Positions 48,112 through 57,219 of a stretch of DNA of 64,000 nucleotides are shown here, one piece after another. Under the pieces are notes generated by a model. That model worked only from the letters and a program-made list of their open reading frames with translations. It did not search any database and was not told the origin of the DNA. Numbering within the stretch: position 1 is the first letter of the stretch; the number at the start of each line of letters is the position of its first letter. The DNA is from Tenggerimyces sp963762635 (lineage in GTDB: Bacteria > Actinomycetota > Actinomycetes > Propionibacteriales > Actinopolymorphaceae), in the NCBI GenBank assembly GCA_963762635.1, contig CAVXLQ010000003.1, positions 496,001-560,000 of the forward strand, given 5' to 3'. A program made the translations under genes and the position numbers.

Positions 48112-49019
48112 AGGTTCTCCAACGCCCCGGTCCGTCGTACGGCCGCGAGGTAGATCAGCATGATCGCGACCGGGACGAGCGCGACGGCGGCGGCGAACGG
48201 GAGGTTGTTCGCCGCGCCGACGTTGTCGTACACCACGTTCCCCAGCAGCTGACGCGCGCCGCCGACGATCCGGACGGCGATGTAGTCGCCGAGCGTCAGC
48301 GAGAACGTGAAAATGGATCCGGCGACCACGGCCGGGAACGCCATCGGCAGCACGACCGAGCGGAACGTTCGGCCGGCCTTGGCGCCGAGATCGCCGGAAG
48401 CCTCGAGCAGCGAGTTCGGCAGCCGTTCCAGACCCGCGTAGATCGGCAGGATCATGTACGGCAGCCAGAGGTAGGCGAGCGTGACGACGGTCGCGGCGAG
48501 CCCGTAGCCGGGGGAGCCGAGGCCGAGCGGTCCGCCGGCCCAGTCGACGACGCCGTCGTTGGCGAAGATCACGCGCCACGCGTACGTCTTGACCAGGTAG
48601 CTCGCCCAGAGCGGCATCAGGATCGCGATCACCAGGAACCGTTGGGCTCTCGGCGACGCGATCTTCGCCATGTAGAAGGCGATCGGGAAAGCGATGACCG
48701 CGTCGATCACCGTGACGAGCGCGGCGACAGCGACGGTCCGGACCGCGATCGAGCGGTAGACGCTCTCCGTCGCGAGCGTGACGAAGTTGTCGAGCGTCCA
48801 GGAGCGGACGATCTGACCGGTGAAGTCGTTCGTCGTCCAGAACGCGGCGACGAACAGCGCGAGCAGCGAGCCGAGGTACGCGACCACCAGCCACACCATC
48901 GGCGCGGACAGGAACAACCCGAGCCGCAGCCGCGGGTGCCGGTGGAGAACGGTGGCAGCCCGCCGCCGCGGGCCGGCCTTGCGGGACCGGTCCGTAACGA
49001 CGTCAGAGACGGCTGCCAC
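48108..49019 (-). CDS. potB: Polyamine-type ABC transporter permease, PotB-like
   Basis: This 303-residue permease has six membrane helices and an EAA loop LLEASGDLGAKAGRTFRSVVLPMAFP (residues about 208-233) that docks on PotA. The N-terminal APMVWLVVAYLGSLLALFVAAFW and LPLWASYLVKTYAW-like segment MPLWASYLVKTYAWR are typical of PotB/PotH. It has a 30-residue basic cytoplasmic N-terminus. It follows the binding-protein gene by 23 bp and overlaps potC by four bases. Transport of putrescine, spermidine or GABA-like amines is inferred from family and operon. Confidence 0.93.
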   Translation of the reverse strand: MAAVSDVVTDRSRKAGPRRRAATVLHRHPRLRLGLFLSAPMVWLVVAYLGSLLALFVAAFWTTNDFTGQIVRSWTLDNFVTLATESVYRSIAVRTVAVAALVTVIDAVIAFPIAFYMAKIASPRAQRFLVIAILMPLWASYLVKTYAWRVIFANDGVVDWAGGPLGLGSPGYGLAATVVTLAYLWLPYMILPIYAGLERLPNSLLEASGDLGAKAGRTFRSVVLPMAFPAVVAGSIFTFSLTLGDYIAVRIVGGARQLLGNVVYDNVGAANNLPFAAAVALVPVAIMLIYLAAVRRTGALENL

Positions 49020-49042
49020 CGAGACCTCCTACCCGTTGATGC

Positions 49043-50287
49043 CTAGCCCTTGATGGCGGTCCAGGCCTGCGTCCAGTCGGAGTAGTCCTTGCACTTCACG
49101 TCCGTACGTCCGTCGAGGCACTGCTCGATCGGCGTCGTCCAGTAGTGCACCTTGGAGAAGTACGTCTCGTCATCGGCGTGGAACGTCCTGCAGTGGTTCT
49201 TGTCCGCGGTCAACGCGCACGCCTTGCTGTTCGACGGCGCCTCACCGAAGTACTCGGCTACAGCGGCATTCGCCGCGGGGCTGATGATGTGGTCGAGCCA
49301 CTTGTACGCACAGTTCTTGTGCTTGGACTTCGCGCCCACCATCCACGTGTCCGACCAGCCGGTCGAGCCTTCCTTGGGCAGGATCGCCTGCACCGGCGCC
49401 TTCTCCGCCTGTGCGACGTTCACGATGACCTGCCAGGTGGTTCCGATGACCGAGTCGCCGCTCTTGAAGGCCTGGATCTCCTTCAGGTAGTCCGACCAGT
49501 ACTCACCGACGAGGGTCCGCTGCTTCTCCAGCAGGTCGACCGCCGCCTGGAACTGCTTGTCGTCGAGGGCGTACGGGTCCTTGATCCCGAGATCGGGCTG
49601 GGTGTTCATCAGGTACAGCGCGGCGTCGGCGATGTAGATCGGGGAGTCGTACGCCGTCACCTTGCCCTTGTACGGCGACTTCTCGTCGAAGACGGCGCCC
49701 CACGTGTCCGGTGCCGGCTTCACCGTGTCGACCCGCCACATCAGCAGGTTCGCGCCACGGCCATGGGGAATCCCGTACATCTGGTCGTCGACGCTGTTGA
49801 ACGGCTGGTCCTTCAGCCCCGAGAACACGTCCTTGTAGTTCGGTACGAGCTCGGTGTTCACCGGCTCGACGTCCCCCGCCGCGATGAGCCGGAGCGAGGC
49901 GTCACCGGAGGCGGACAAGACGTCGTACTCGCCCGTCTTCATCAGGTTGACGGCCTCGTCGGACGTGCCGAAGTACTTCACGTTCACCTGGCAGCCGCTG
50001 GCCTTCTCGAACGGCGTCACCCAGTCCACCTTGGGATCGTTCGAGCCGTCCTCGGCGTACCCCGGCCAGGCCAGAACGGTGAGCGCGCCCTCGCCCTCGC
50101 CGAGCTCCTTCATCATGTCCAGCTTCGGCGGCGTGAACCCGCTGGGCTGCTCGCCGCCGGTGGTGGGCTGGCCGGCGCCGCCGCTACCGCCACCGTCGTC
50201 GCCCGTCGTGCCACAGCTCGCCGCAACAGCGAGCGCTATGGTGGCGAGGCCGATCAGCGTGATGCGATGTTTTCGTTCCCCGAGCAT
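49043..50287 (-). CDS. potD: Polyamine-type solute-binding lipoprotein, PotD/PotF-like
   Basis: This 414-residue extracytoplasmic binding protein has a lipoprotein signal (LIGLATIALAVAASC, lipid Cys at about residue 25) followed by a Gly/Ser/Thr-rich linker. The mature domain has LTVLAWPGYAEDG, FEKASGCQVNVKYFGTSDEAVNLMKTGEYDVLSASGD and GIPHGRGANLLMW, as in spermidine/putrescine binding proteins. It ends in a cysteine-containing region (CALTADKNHC, QCLDGRTDVKC) that may form disulfides. The gene lies between potA and potB, 18 bp from potA. It delivers the amine to PotBC. Confidence 0.92.
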   Translation of the reverse strand: MLGERKHRITLIGLATIALAVAASCGTTGDDGGGSGGAGQPTTGGEQPSGFTPPKLDMMKELGEGEGALTVLAWPGYAEDGSNDPKVDWVTPFEKASGCQVNVKYFGTSDEAVNLMKTGEYDVLSASGDASLRLIAAGDVEPVNTELVPNYKDVFSGLKDQPFNSVDDQMYGIPHGRGANLLMWRVDTVKPAPDTWGAVFDEKSPYKGKVTAYDSPIYIADAALYLMNTQPDLGIKDPYALDDKQFQAAVDLLEKQRTLVGEYWSDYLKEIQAFKSGDSVIGTTWQVIVNVAQAEKAPVQAILPKEGSTGWSDTWMVGAKSKHKNCAYKWLDHIISPAANAAVAEYFGEAPSNSKACALTADKNHCRTFHADDETYFSKVHYWTTPIEQCLDGRTDVKCKDYSDWTQAWTAIKG

Positions 50288-50305
50288 GGTCGTCTCCTCG
50301 CTTGC

Positions 50306-51406
50306 TCAACTGGTGTTGGCAATCTCGAAGTTGTGCTTCCGGTCCCAGACCAGCCGCACCTGGGTATGGCGATAACGCAGGACGTCGGTGGACGACCGCT
50401 GCAGGTTCTGCTGCAGCGCGACCAGCCGGCTTCCGGCGTCCAGGTCGACGACGAACCGCGTCGTAGGCCCGGTGTAGACGACCTCGGTCACCGTTCCGGT
50501 GGCCGAGCATTCGTCCTCGTTCGGCTCGAGGGACAGCTCCGTGAGGATCCGGATCTTCTCCGGCCGGACGCTGAACGTGCCTCCCGTTCCGATGATCTGT
50601 TCCGCGGCCTCACCAGTGAGGAGGTTCGAGGTGCCGACGAACCCCGCGACGAACGGGGTCGCCGGCCGCTCGTACACCTCCGAGGGCGTCCCGACCTGTT
50701 CGATCCGGCCGCCCCGCATGACCGCCACGCGGTCGGCCATCGTGAGCGCTTCTTCCTGGTCGTGCGTGACGAACACGAACGTGATGCGGACCTGGCGCTG
50801 GATCTGTTTGAGCTCGACCTGCATTTGCTCGCGCAGCTTGAGATCCAGCGCTCCGAGCGGCTCGTCGAGCAGCAGGACGCGCGGGCGGTTGACGAGCGCC
50901 CGCGCGAGCGCGACCCGCTGCCGTTGTCCGCCGGACAGCTGGTTTGGGCGGCGTTTGCCCAGGTCCTCCAGGCGAACGATGGCGAGTACCTCCGCAACCC
51001 GCTCTTGACGCTCGCGTCGCGCGACCTTCTTCACCCGCAGCCCGTACTCGACGTTCTGTTCGACGCTCATGTGCGGGAACAGCGCGTAGTCCTGGAACAC
51101 GGTGTTCACGTCGCGGTCGAACGGGGGAACGCGGGTGACGTCCTGCTCACCAAGGAGAATCCGCCCGCCCGTCGGCTGCTCGAAGCCCGCGATCATCCGC
51201 AGCACGGTCGTCTTGCCCGAGCCGGACGGGCCGAGCATCGCGAAGAACTCGCCCTCGGCGACCTCGAGGTCGATCCCAGCGACGGCCTCGACCGGTCCGA
51301 AGCTCTTGCGCAGCCCTTCGAGTCGGATCGCCTGGACGCGCGACGGCGACGTCTCGCTCGGAGCGTCGGTCGACGCCGGCAGCGTGGTCATCTCGCGCTC
51401 CTCCAT
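50306..51406 (-). CDS. potA: Polyamine-type ABC transporter ATPase, PotA-like
   Basis: This 366-residue ATPase powers the PotBC pore. It has Walker A GPSGSGKTT, the Q-loop FQDYALFPHM, signature LSGGQRQRV, Walker B LLLDEPLGALD and the switch His in FVTHDQEEAL. A C-terminal TOBE-type domain (about 280-366) has VRPEKIRI. The first ATG (51406) overlaps the preceding stop as TGATG; a second ATG six codons later is equally plausible. It is the second gene of the operon. Confidence 0.93.
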   Translation of the reverse strand: MEEREMTTLPASTDAPSETSPSRVQAIRLEGLRKSFGPVEAVAGIDLEVAEGEFFAMLGPSGSGKTTVLRMIAGFEQPTGGRILLGEQDVTRVPPFDRDVNTVFQDYALFPHMSVEQNVEYGLRVKKVARRERQERVAEVLAIVRLEDLGKRRPNQLSGGQRQRVALARALVNRPRVLLLDEPLGALDLKLREQMQVELKQIQRQVRITFVFVTHDQEEALTMADRVAVMRGGRIEQVGTPSEVYERPATPFVAGFVGTSNLLTGEAAEQIIGTGGTFSVRPEKIRILTELSLEPNEDECSATGTVTEVVYTGPTTRFVVDLDAGSRLVALQQNLQRSSTDVLRYRHTQVRLVWDRKHNFEIANTS

Positions 51407-52755
51407 CAGGCACTCAGCAGCACGTAGCGGAGTTCGGTCAGGTCACGGTGGTCGTGGGTGGCCACGTCGAGCGGGGGAGTCTCGTTGACGAGGACGCCGC
51501 CGAAGTCGAGCTCGCGCGCAGCTCGTACGACGAGCTGGACGTCGTGCGTGAACAGCCCGACCTGCTGGCGGATCGCGGCGTCGTTCGCGATCGCGACGGC
51601 CTCGTCGAAGTCGTGGTAGCCGACGACGTTCACGACCGGGCCCAGCACCTCGTCCCGCCAGAGGCTCCCCGTCAACGGTGGGTTGACGACGACAGCCGGA
51701 CGGAGCAGGCCGTCCGCGCCCGAGCCGCCTCCGGTGACGCGGCCTCCGCCCGCCACCGCCTCGGCGATGCGCGTGGTGGTGCGGTCCACCGCGCACTGGT
51801 CGATCAGTGGACCTACGTGGGTCTGCTCGAGCATCGGGTCGCCGACGACGAGCGAGCCGGCGGCCTCGCCGAGTCTCCCGACCAGGTCGTCCACCACCTG
51901 CTGGTGCGCGATGACCCGTTGGGGCGCTTGGGAGCGCTGGCCCGCGAAGGCGAACCCGTCGCGTGCGACCAGCTCCACGACCCGGGCGAGGTCCGCGTCC
52001 GGCTCCACGATCAGTGGCGCGTTCGATCCCAACGACAACGCGACGCGCCTGCCGCCTCCCAAGGTGTGCCCGACCGTCGCGCGTCCGGTGAACGACAGCA
52101 GCCGTGGGACGGTGTGAGCCACCAGCGCGGCACCGACCTCGGCGCCCGTACCGGTGACGACCGAGACCCAGTCCGCCGGCAGCCCGGCCTCGACCAGCAG
52201 ATCCACGAACCGGATCGCGGTCAACGGGGTCCGGACCGACGGCTTCAGCACCACCGGGCAGCCCGCGCCGATCGCCACCGCGAGCTTCCGAGCCACCAGC
52301 TCCAGCGGGAGCGGGAACGGCGTGATCACCGCGACCACGCCGACCGGACCGCGAACGGCGAACGCCAGCTGCGCCGAGCCGGGCTGAACGGGAATCCGCT
52401 CCGCGTCCCGCAGCCGTGCCGCGGCCGCCGCGAGCCGCAGTCCGTCCACGCTCCGGGTGGTCTCCCGCCGGGCCTCCGCGATCGGCTTCGCGCTCTCCAG
52501 CGTGATCGTCCGCGCGTACTCCTCGGCACGGTCGGCCAGCAGCCGGGCGGCCTCGTCGAGCACCTCCGCCCGCCGGCCGAGTGGGAAGTCGTCGCGGCTC
52601 AGCGCTTCGGCGGCAGCCGTGCAGGCCAGGTCGACGTGCTCCGCGGAGCAGGCGGGGACGCGCGCGAGCTCCGCGCCGCCGTACGGGTTCACCGTGGGCA
52701 GCCAGCGATCGGCCGCCACGCGGTGGCCGCCGATCCGAGTCCGCACCTGATCCAA
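51406..52755 (-). CDS. Aldehyde dehydrogenase family protein lacking both catalytic residues
   Basis: This 449-residue ALDH-fold protein leads the polyamine operon. The fold is preserved: VNPYGGAELARVP, VITPFPLPLELVARKLAVAIGAG, VLKPSVRTPL, LSFTGRATVG and EVLGPVVNVVGY. The general-base glutamate is Ser241 (LSLGSNAP instead of LELG) and the nucleophilic cysteine is Ser275 (AGQRSQAPQR instead of GQxC). The two sites are 34 residues apart as in active enzymes, so the alignment is secure. It probably cannot oxidise aldehydes in the usual way. A binding, regulatory or altered activity is possible. It starts at ATG 52755, divergent from PucR. Confidence 0.88.
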   Translation of the reverse strand: MDQVRTRIGGHRVAADRWLPTVNPYGGAELARVPACSAEHVDLACTAAAEALSRDDFPLGRRAEVLDEAARLLADRAEEYARTITLESAKPIAEARRETTRSVDGLRLAAAAARLRDAERIPVQPGSAQLAFAVRGPVGVVAVITPFPLPLELVARKLAVAIGAGCPVVLKPSVRTPLTAIRFVDLLVEAGLPADWVSVVTGTGAEVGAALVAHTVPRLLSFTGRATVGHTLGGGRRVALSLGSNAPLIVEPDADLARVVELVARDGFAFAGQRSQAPQRVIAHQQVVDDLVGRLGEAAGSLVVGDPMLEQTHVGPLIDQCAVDRTTTRIAEAVAGGGRVTGGGSGADGLLRPAVVVNPPLTGSLWRDEVLGPVVNVVGYHDFDEAVAIANDAAIRQQVGLFTHDVQLVVRAARELDFGGVLVNETPPLDVATHDHRDLTELRYVLLSA

Positions 52756-52892
52756 GCCGACGCTCCTGACTCCGTGTCACGGTTCCGTGGCACTGCGTCC
52801 TTGGCCGCAGAAGATAGGCCGATTTGCGACCTTCGACCATGGACCTGTGCACAACGTTCCGCCCGAACACTGTGCGGCCGTACACTCGCCGC

Positions 52893-54362
52893 GTGGGCCT
52901 GACCCTCACCGAGCTGATCGACCTGCCCGACCTCGGGCTCCGGCTGCTGGCCGGCGAGGACGAGGCGCTCGAACGCGAGGTGCGCTGGTGTCACAGCACC
53001 GAGCTCGCCGACCCGTCGCCGTGGCTCGCGGGCGGAGAGCTCGTCCTCACGACCGGGCTGAGGCAGCGGACCCCGACCACACAGCAGCGGTTCGTCCGCC
53101 GGGTCGCCGCCGCGGGCGCGTCCGGGCTCGGCTTCGGCACCGGCCTCAGCCACGACGTGGTGCCGGCGGCGACCATCGCCGCCGCGGCCGAATGCGGGCT
53201 CGGGCTGTTCGACGTCCCGTACGCCACGCCGTTCATCGCGCTCGAACGAGCGGTCGCGGACCGCGTCTACGAGCAGATGTACGGGCGGTTCCAGACGCTG
53301 CTGGAGATGCACGACACGTTGTCCAAGACGCTGCTGTCGCGACGAGGGCTGGCCGGGCTGATCCGCGCGCTGCAGCGCATGGTCGACGCGCCGGTGAGCG
53401 TGATCGACCGGCACGGTGCCGTGCTCGCGTCCAGTCCGGCCGCGGCGGCGTGGCCGGTCGAGCAGATCGTCCGGCGAGGGGCGGACCTGCCAGCCGGGCT
53501 GCACGTACGCGACGTGGTGGTCGACGACGCGTTGATCGCGTACCTCTGCGTCCGCAGGGCCACGCGCGCCGAGGACGTGCTGCCGTACGCCGCCAGCCTG
53601 GTCGGGCTCGAGCTCGCCCGCCGGCAGGCCGTGCTCACCGGGCGCCGCGAGCTGGTCGGCCAGGTGCTGGAGGACGTCGTCCGTTCGGTGATCTCACCGA
53701 CCGAGGCCGAGCGCCGGCTCGCGGCGTACGGCCTCGACCTGGCCGGGGCGCACATCGTCGTGCTCGGCACGGTCTCCGGCGGTGCCGACCGGCTGCGCAA
53801 CCTGCCTTGGGACATCGACCCGTTCGGCGAAGGTGGCGAGCCCATCGTGACCGCGCTCGTCGGCGACCAGCTGACCGCGATCCTGCCGCCGGGCACGCCC
53901 GTCCAGGAGGTGGCGCACATGATGAACGACCACCTCGCCCACGTCGGCGCCGAGCCGCGGGTCGGTGTCGGCGGCAGCTACGGAGGCGTACACGGGCTGC
54001 GCTGGAGCTTCTTCGAGGCCCGCGAGGCGCAGGCCCGTGGCCCCGGTGTGAACGACCGCGAGCCGCTCTCGCTGCCCGGCCTGCTGCTCGCCAGCGACGA
54101 ACTGCCGCTGCGCGACCTCGGCCGCCAGCTGCTGCAGCCGCTCATCGACTTCGACGAGCGCCACGGTGCCGGCCTGGTGGAGACGCTGCGCGCGTACCTG
54201 GAGGACGACGGCTCAGTCGCGCAGGTCGCCGAGCGCTTCTACGTCCACCGCAACACGGTCCGCTACCGACTGAACCAGATCGAGAAGCTGACCGGCCGCA
54301 CCCTCACCTCCACCCAGGACCGCGTGCAGTTCTGGCTCGCGCTGCACGCCGTGCAGATCTAA
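52893..54362 (+). CDS. PucR-family transcriptional regulator
   Basis: This 489-residue PucR-type regulator has an N-terminal PucR domain (LTLTELIDLPDLGLRLLAG, ELADPSPWLAGGELVLTTGL; residues about 1-120), a middle GGDEF-like CdaR region and a C-terminal helix-turn-helix (AYLEDDGSVAQVAERFYVHRNTVRYRLNQIEKLTG, about 435-470). Such proteins often activate purine, amine or amino-acid degradation genes when a ligand is present. It is divergent from the polyamine operon (137-bp gap) and is its probable regulator. GTG 52893 matches the family start; ATG 52839 is an upstream alternative. Confidence 0.9.
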   Translation: MGLTLTELIDLPDLGLRLLAGEDEALEREVRWCHSTELADPSPWLAGGELVLTTGLRQRTPTTQQRFVRRVAAAGASGLGFGTGLSHDVVPAATIAAAAECGLGLFDVPYATPFIALERAVADRVYEQMYGRFQTLLEMHDTLSKTLLSRRGLAGLIRALQRMVDAPVSVIDRHGAVLASSPAAAAWPVEQIVRRGADLPAGLHVRDVVVDDALIAYLCVRRATRAEDVLPYAASLVGLELARRQAVLTGRRELVGQVLEDVVRSVISPTEAERRLAAYGLDLAGAHIVVLGTVSGGADRLRNLPWDIDPFGEGGEPIVTALVGDQLTAILPPGTPVQEVAHMMNDHLAHVGAEPRVGVGGSYGGVHGLRWSFFEAREAQARGPGVNDREPLSLPGLLLASDELPLRDLGRQLLQPLIDFDERHGAGLVETLRAYLEDDGSVAQVAERFYVHRNTVRYRLNQIEKLTGRTLTSTQDRVQFWLALHAVQI

Positions 54363-54448
54363 ACCAGTAGCGGCTTGGTGGCACCCAACGGAGAGAATGG
54401 GCTCAGGGATCGCCGCGTCGGGCAGACTCGGTACGCGAAAGTAGGGCA

Positions 54449-57214
54449 ATGCCAGGGGACCAGCTGTTCGGCCGACAGGCGGAGCTCGCCGCCGTGCGCT
54501 GGCTGCTCGACGCTGCCGCGAACGAGCCGGCGGGCCTCGCGATCGAGGGCGAACCCGGCATCGGCAAGTCCGCGATCATCGGGGCCGCCGTCGCCGAGGC
54601 GACCAGGCGCGGGTTCCGGGTGCTGTTCTGCCGGGGCGCTCCGGCCGAGGCGCGGTACGGGTACGCCGGCCTCGCCGACCTGCTCGAGTCGGTGCCCGAG
54701 CTGTCCGCCCCCTCGTTCCCGCTGTCCGAGGCGCAACGGCACGCGCTCGCGGTCGCGATGCTCGAGGTCGACGCGACCGGCCCGGTCGACGCCGCGGTGA
54801 TCGCGAACGCGACCTCGACGGTCCTGCGGCACCTCGCCGGGCAGCAGCCCGTCCTGCTCGCGATCGACGACCTGTCCTGGCTGGACGCGTCGACGCTGAC
54901 CGCGCTGGCGTTCGCCGTCCGCCGCCTCGCCGGCTGCCCGGTCGCGGTGCTCATCGCCCGCCGACTGGACGCCCCGAACCCGGCCGTCTGGGACCTGCAC
55001 CGGATGGTCGACACGTTCCGCCAGCTCGAGATCGGCCCGCTGCGGCCGGAGGACCTGCACGAGACGCTGCGGGCCGGGCTCGGCATCCACCTCGGCCGCC
55101 CCGCACTGCGCCGCATCCACGCGGCGACCGGCGGCAACCCGCTGTACGCGGTCGAGCTGGTCCGCGCGCTCGGGCCGGACGCCGCGTCGATCGGCTCCGA
55201 CCCGCTGCCCGTACCCGGCTCGCTGATCGAGATCGTCGCCGACCGGCTCTCGAAGGTGGGCGCCGCCGCCCAGCACGGCGACACCGGGCTGCCGATGTTG
55301 TACGCGGTCGCGGCCGCCGCCCGCCCGACCATGAGCCGGCTGACCGAGGTCCTCGGCGACAGCGTCGAGGACCGGCTGGAGTCCGCCCAGGAGGCGGGCG
55401 TCGTCCGGATCGTCGACGGCCGGGTCGAGTTCGCCCACCCGCTGCTCGCGTCCGTCGTGCTCGACCGCACATCGCCGGTCCAGCGGCGCGAGATCCACAG
55501 CCGGCTCGCCGCCGTCGAGGCCGAGCCGGAGGCACGTGCCCGGCACCTCGCCCTCGCCACGCTCGGGTCGTCGGCGGAGGTCGCGGAGGCGCTCGAGACC
55601 GCGGCGAAGCAGGTCGTCGAACGAGGCGGCGCCGCCGCCAACGCGGCCGAGCTGCTCCGCCTCGCGCTCGCCCGTACGCCCGACGCCGACGAGACTGGCT
55701 ACCTGCGCCGCGCGCACGAGCTCGCGGTCGCCCTGTACGAGGCGGGCGACCTCACCGGCTCGTCGGCCGAGCTCGACGCGTTGATCCCGCGGCTCCCGGA
55801 CGGGCCGGAGAAGGCTCGCGCGCTGCTCCGCCGCGGCACGATCGTCTGGCTGCAGGAGCCGTCGGAGACCGCCCGGTCGATCACCGCCGAGGCGTTGCCG
55901 TACGCGGTCGGCGACGACAGGTTGCTGGGCCAGATCCACGGCCGGCTGGCCGTCTTCTACAACACCGACCGGCACCGCTCGGCCGACCACGCGGCCAAGG
56001 CCGTGGAGGCGTTGGAACGTACCGACGCCAAGGAGCTCTACGCCGCCGCACTGTGCAACCTGTTCCACACCGAGGTGCTGCTCGGCCAACCACCGCGCGT
56101 CGAGTTCCTCGAGCGGGCGCTCGAGCTGGAGAACCCGCTCGGCTCGCCGGACCAGAGCACGGTGCCCGGCATCTGGTATCTCGCGCTCGACCAGTGGGAC
56201 GCCGCGCGGAGCCGGTTCGCGACGATGATCGCCCTCGACCGGGCTCGCGGCGACCTGTCCAGCGAGGCCGGCATGCTCGCCCGGCTCGCCGAGGTCGAGC
56301 TCGTCGCCGACGACTGGCCGGCCGCGATGCGGATGGCGGACGAGGCGCGGGCGGCTGCCCGCCTGTCCGGCTCCGGTTCGGTCGACCGCGCGGCCGCGAT
56401 CCGCGCGCAGGTGCTCGCGCACAGCGGCGACCACGCCGCGGCCCGTACGACGTCGTCGGCGGGGCTGGATCGGGCGGAGTCCAAGGGCAACCGGATCGAG
56501 GCGATCACCTGGCTGTCGGTGCTCACCTCGATCGCCGCGGCGGAGGGCGACTCGGCGGAGGTCGTGGCGCTCACCGGCCGGTCCGCCGAGCACTACGAGC
56601 AGATCGGCACGATCGAGCCGTTGGTGCGGCTCGATCCCTCGCAGGAGCGCGCGTCGGCGCTGGTCGAGGTCGGTGCGCTGGACGAGGCCGCCGCGTTGCT
56701 GGACGCGATGGAGGTGCGGCACCGGCGGATTCCGCGTCCGTTCCTCGCCGCCGCACTGGCCCGTGGGCGCGGGTTGCTGCTCGCGGCGCAAGGCGACCTC
56801 GACGGTGCCTTGGCCGCGTCCGAGGTCGTGCTGACCGAGGGGCAGAGCTGGCGCCGGTACGACCGGGCGCGCACGTTGCTGGAGCGCGGTCGGCTGCAGC
56901 GCCGAGCCCGCCGTACCGGTGCTGCCGCCGAGTCGCTGGAGGAGGCGCTGTCGATCTTCTCGGCGCTCGGTGCGTCGGTGTGGTCGACGGTCGCGCGGGC
57001 CGAGCTGGAACGGCTGGGCCGACGCCGTTCGGTCGGTACGGAGCTGACGCCGACCGAGCGCCGGGTGGCCGAGCTGATCGCGACCGGACGGACGAACCGG
57101 GAGGTCGCGACCGAGCTGTACATGAGCCCGCGTACCGTCGAGGCGCACGTGACACACATTTATCGCAAGCTCGGCGTACGGACGCGGGCGGAGTTGGGAC
57201 GGGTGTTCAGCTGA
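54449..57214 (+). CDS. LAL-type LuxR-family regulator (ATPase plus HTH)
   Basis: This 921-residue large ATP-binding LuxR regulator has an N-terminal STAND-like ATPase with LFGRQAELAAV, Walker A GEPGIGKSA (residues about 33-41) and LLAIDDLSWLDAS. A helical middle (about 380-830) of TPR-like repeats follows, then a C-terminal LuxR helix-turn-helix (LTPTERRVAELIATGRTNREVATELYMSPRTVEAHVTHIYRKLG, about 866-910). ATP binding and an effector ligand probably switch it on. The following pabB starts 5 bp past its stop, so both may be transcribed together. Its target genes cannot be inferred. Confidence 0.92.
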   Translation: MPGDQLFGRQAELAAVRWLLDAAANEPAGLAIEGEPGIGKSAIIGAAVAEATRRGFRVLFCRGAPAEARYGYAGLADLLESVPELSAPSFPLSEAQRHALAVAMLEVDATGPVDAAVIANATSTVLRHLAGQQPVLLAIDDLSWLDASTLTALAFAVRRLAGCPVAVLIARRLDAPNPAVWDLHRMVDTFRQLEIGPLRPEDLHETLRAGLGIHLGRPALRRIHAATGGNPLYAVELVRALGPDAASIGSDPLPVPGSLIEIVADRLSKVGAAAQHGDTGLPMLYAVAAAARPTMSRLTEVLGDSVEDRLESAQEAGVVRIVDGRVEFAHPLLASVVLDRTSPVQRREIHSRLAAVEAEPEARARHLALATLGSSAEVAEALETAAKQVVERGGAAANAAELLRLALARTPDADETGYLRRAHELAVALYEAGDLTGSSAELDALIPRLPDGPEKARALLRRGTIVWLQEPSETARSITAEALPYAVGDDRLLGQIHGRLAVFYNTDRHRSADHAAKAVEALERTDAKELYAAALCNLFHTEVLLGQPPRVEFLERALELENPLGSPDQSTVPGIWYLALDQWDAARSRFATMIALDRARGDLSSEAGMLARLAEVELVADDWPAAMRMADEARAAARLSGSGSVDRAAAIRAQVLAHSGDHAAARTTSSAGLDRAESKGNRIEAITWLSVLTSIAAAEGDSAEVVALTGRSAEHYEQIGTIEPLVRLDPSQERASALVEVGALDEAAALLDAMEVRHRRIPRPFLAAALARGRGLLLAAQGDLDGALAASEVVLTEGQSWRRYDRARTLLERGRLQRRARRTGAAAESLEEALSIFSALGASVWSTVARAELERLGRRRSVGTELTPTERRVAELIATGRTNREVATELYMSPRTVEAHVTHIYRKLGVRTRAELGRVFS

Positions 57215-57219
57215 CAGCG

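Noticed and set aside
45577..48153. 858-codon open frame on the plus strand
   Set aside because: It is antisense to gabT, patD and potC, which are all intact and recognisable. The composition is typical of a GC shadow frame.
49145..51427. 760-codon open frame on the plus strand
   Set aside because: It is antisense to potD and potA, which carry lipobox and ABC motifs.
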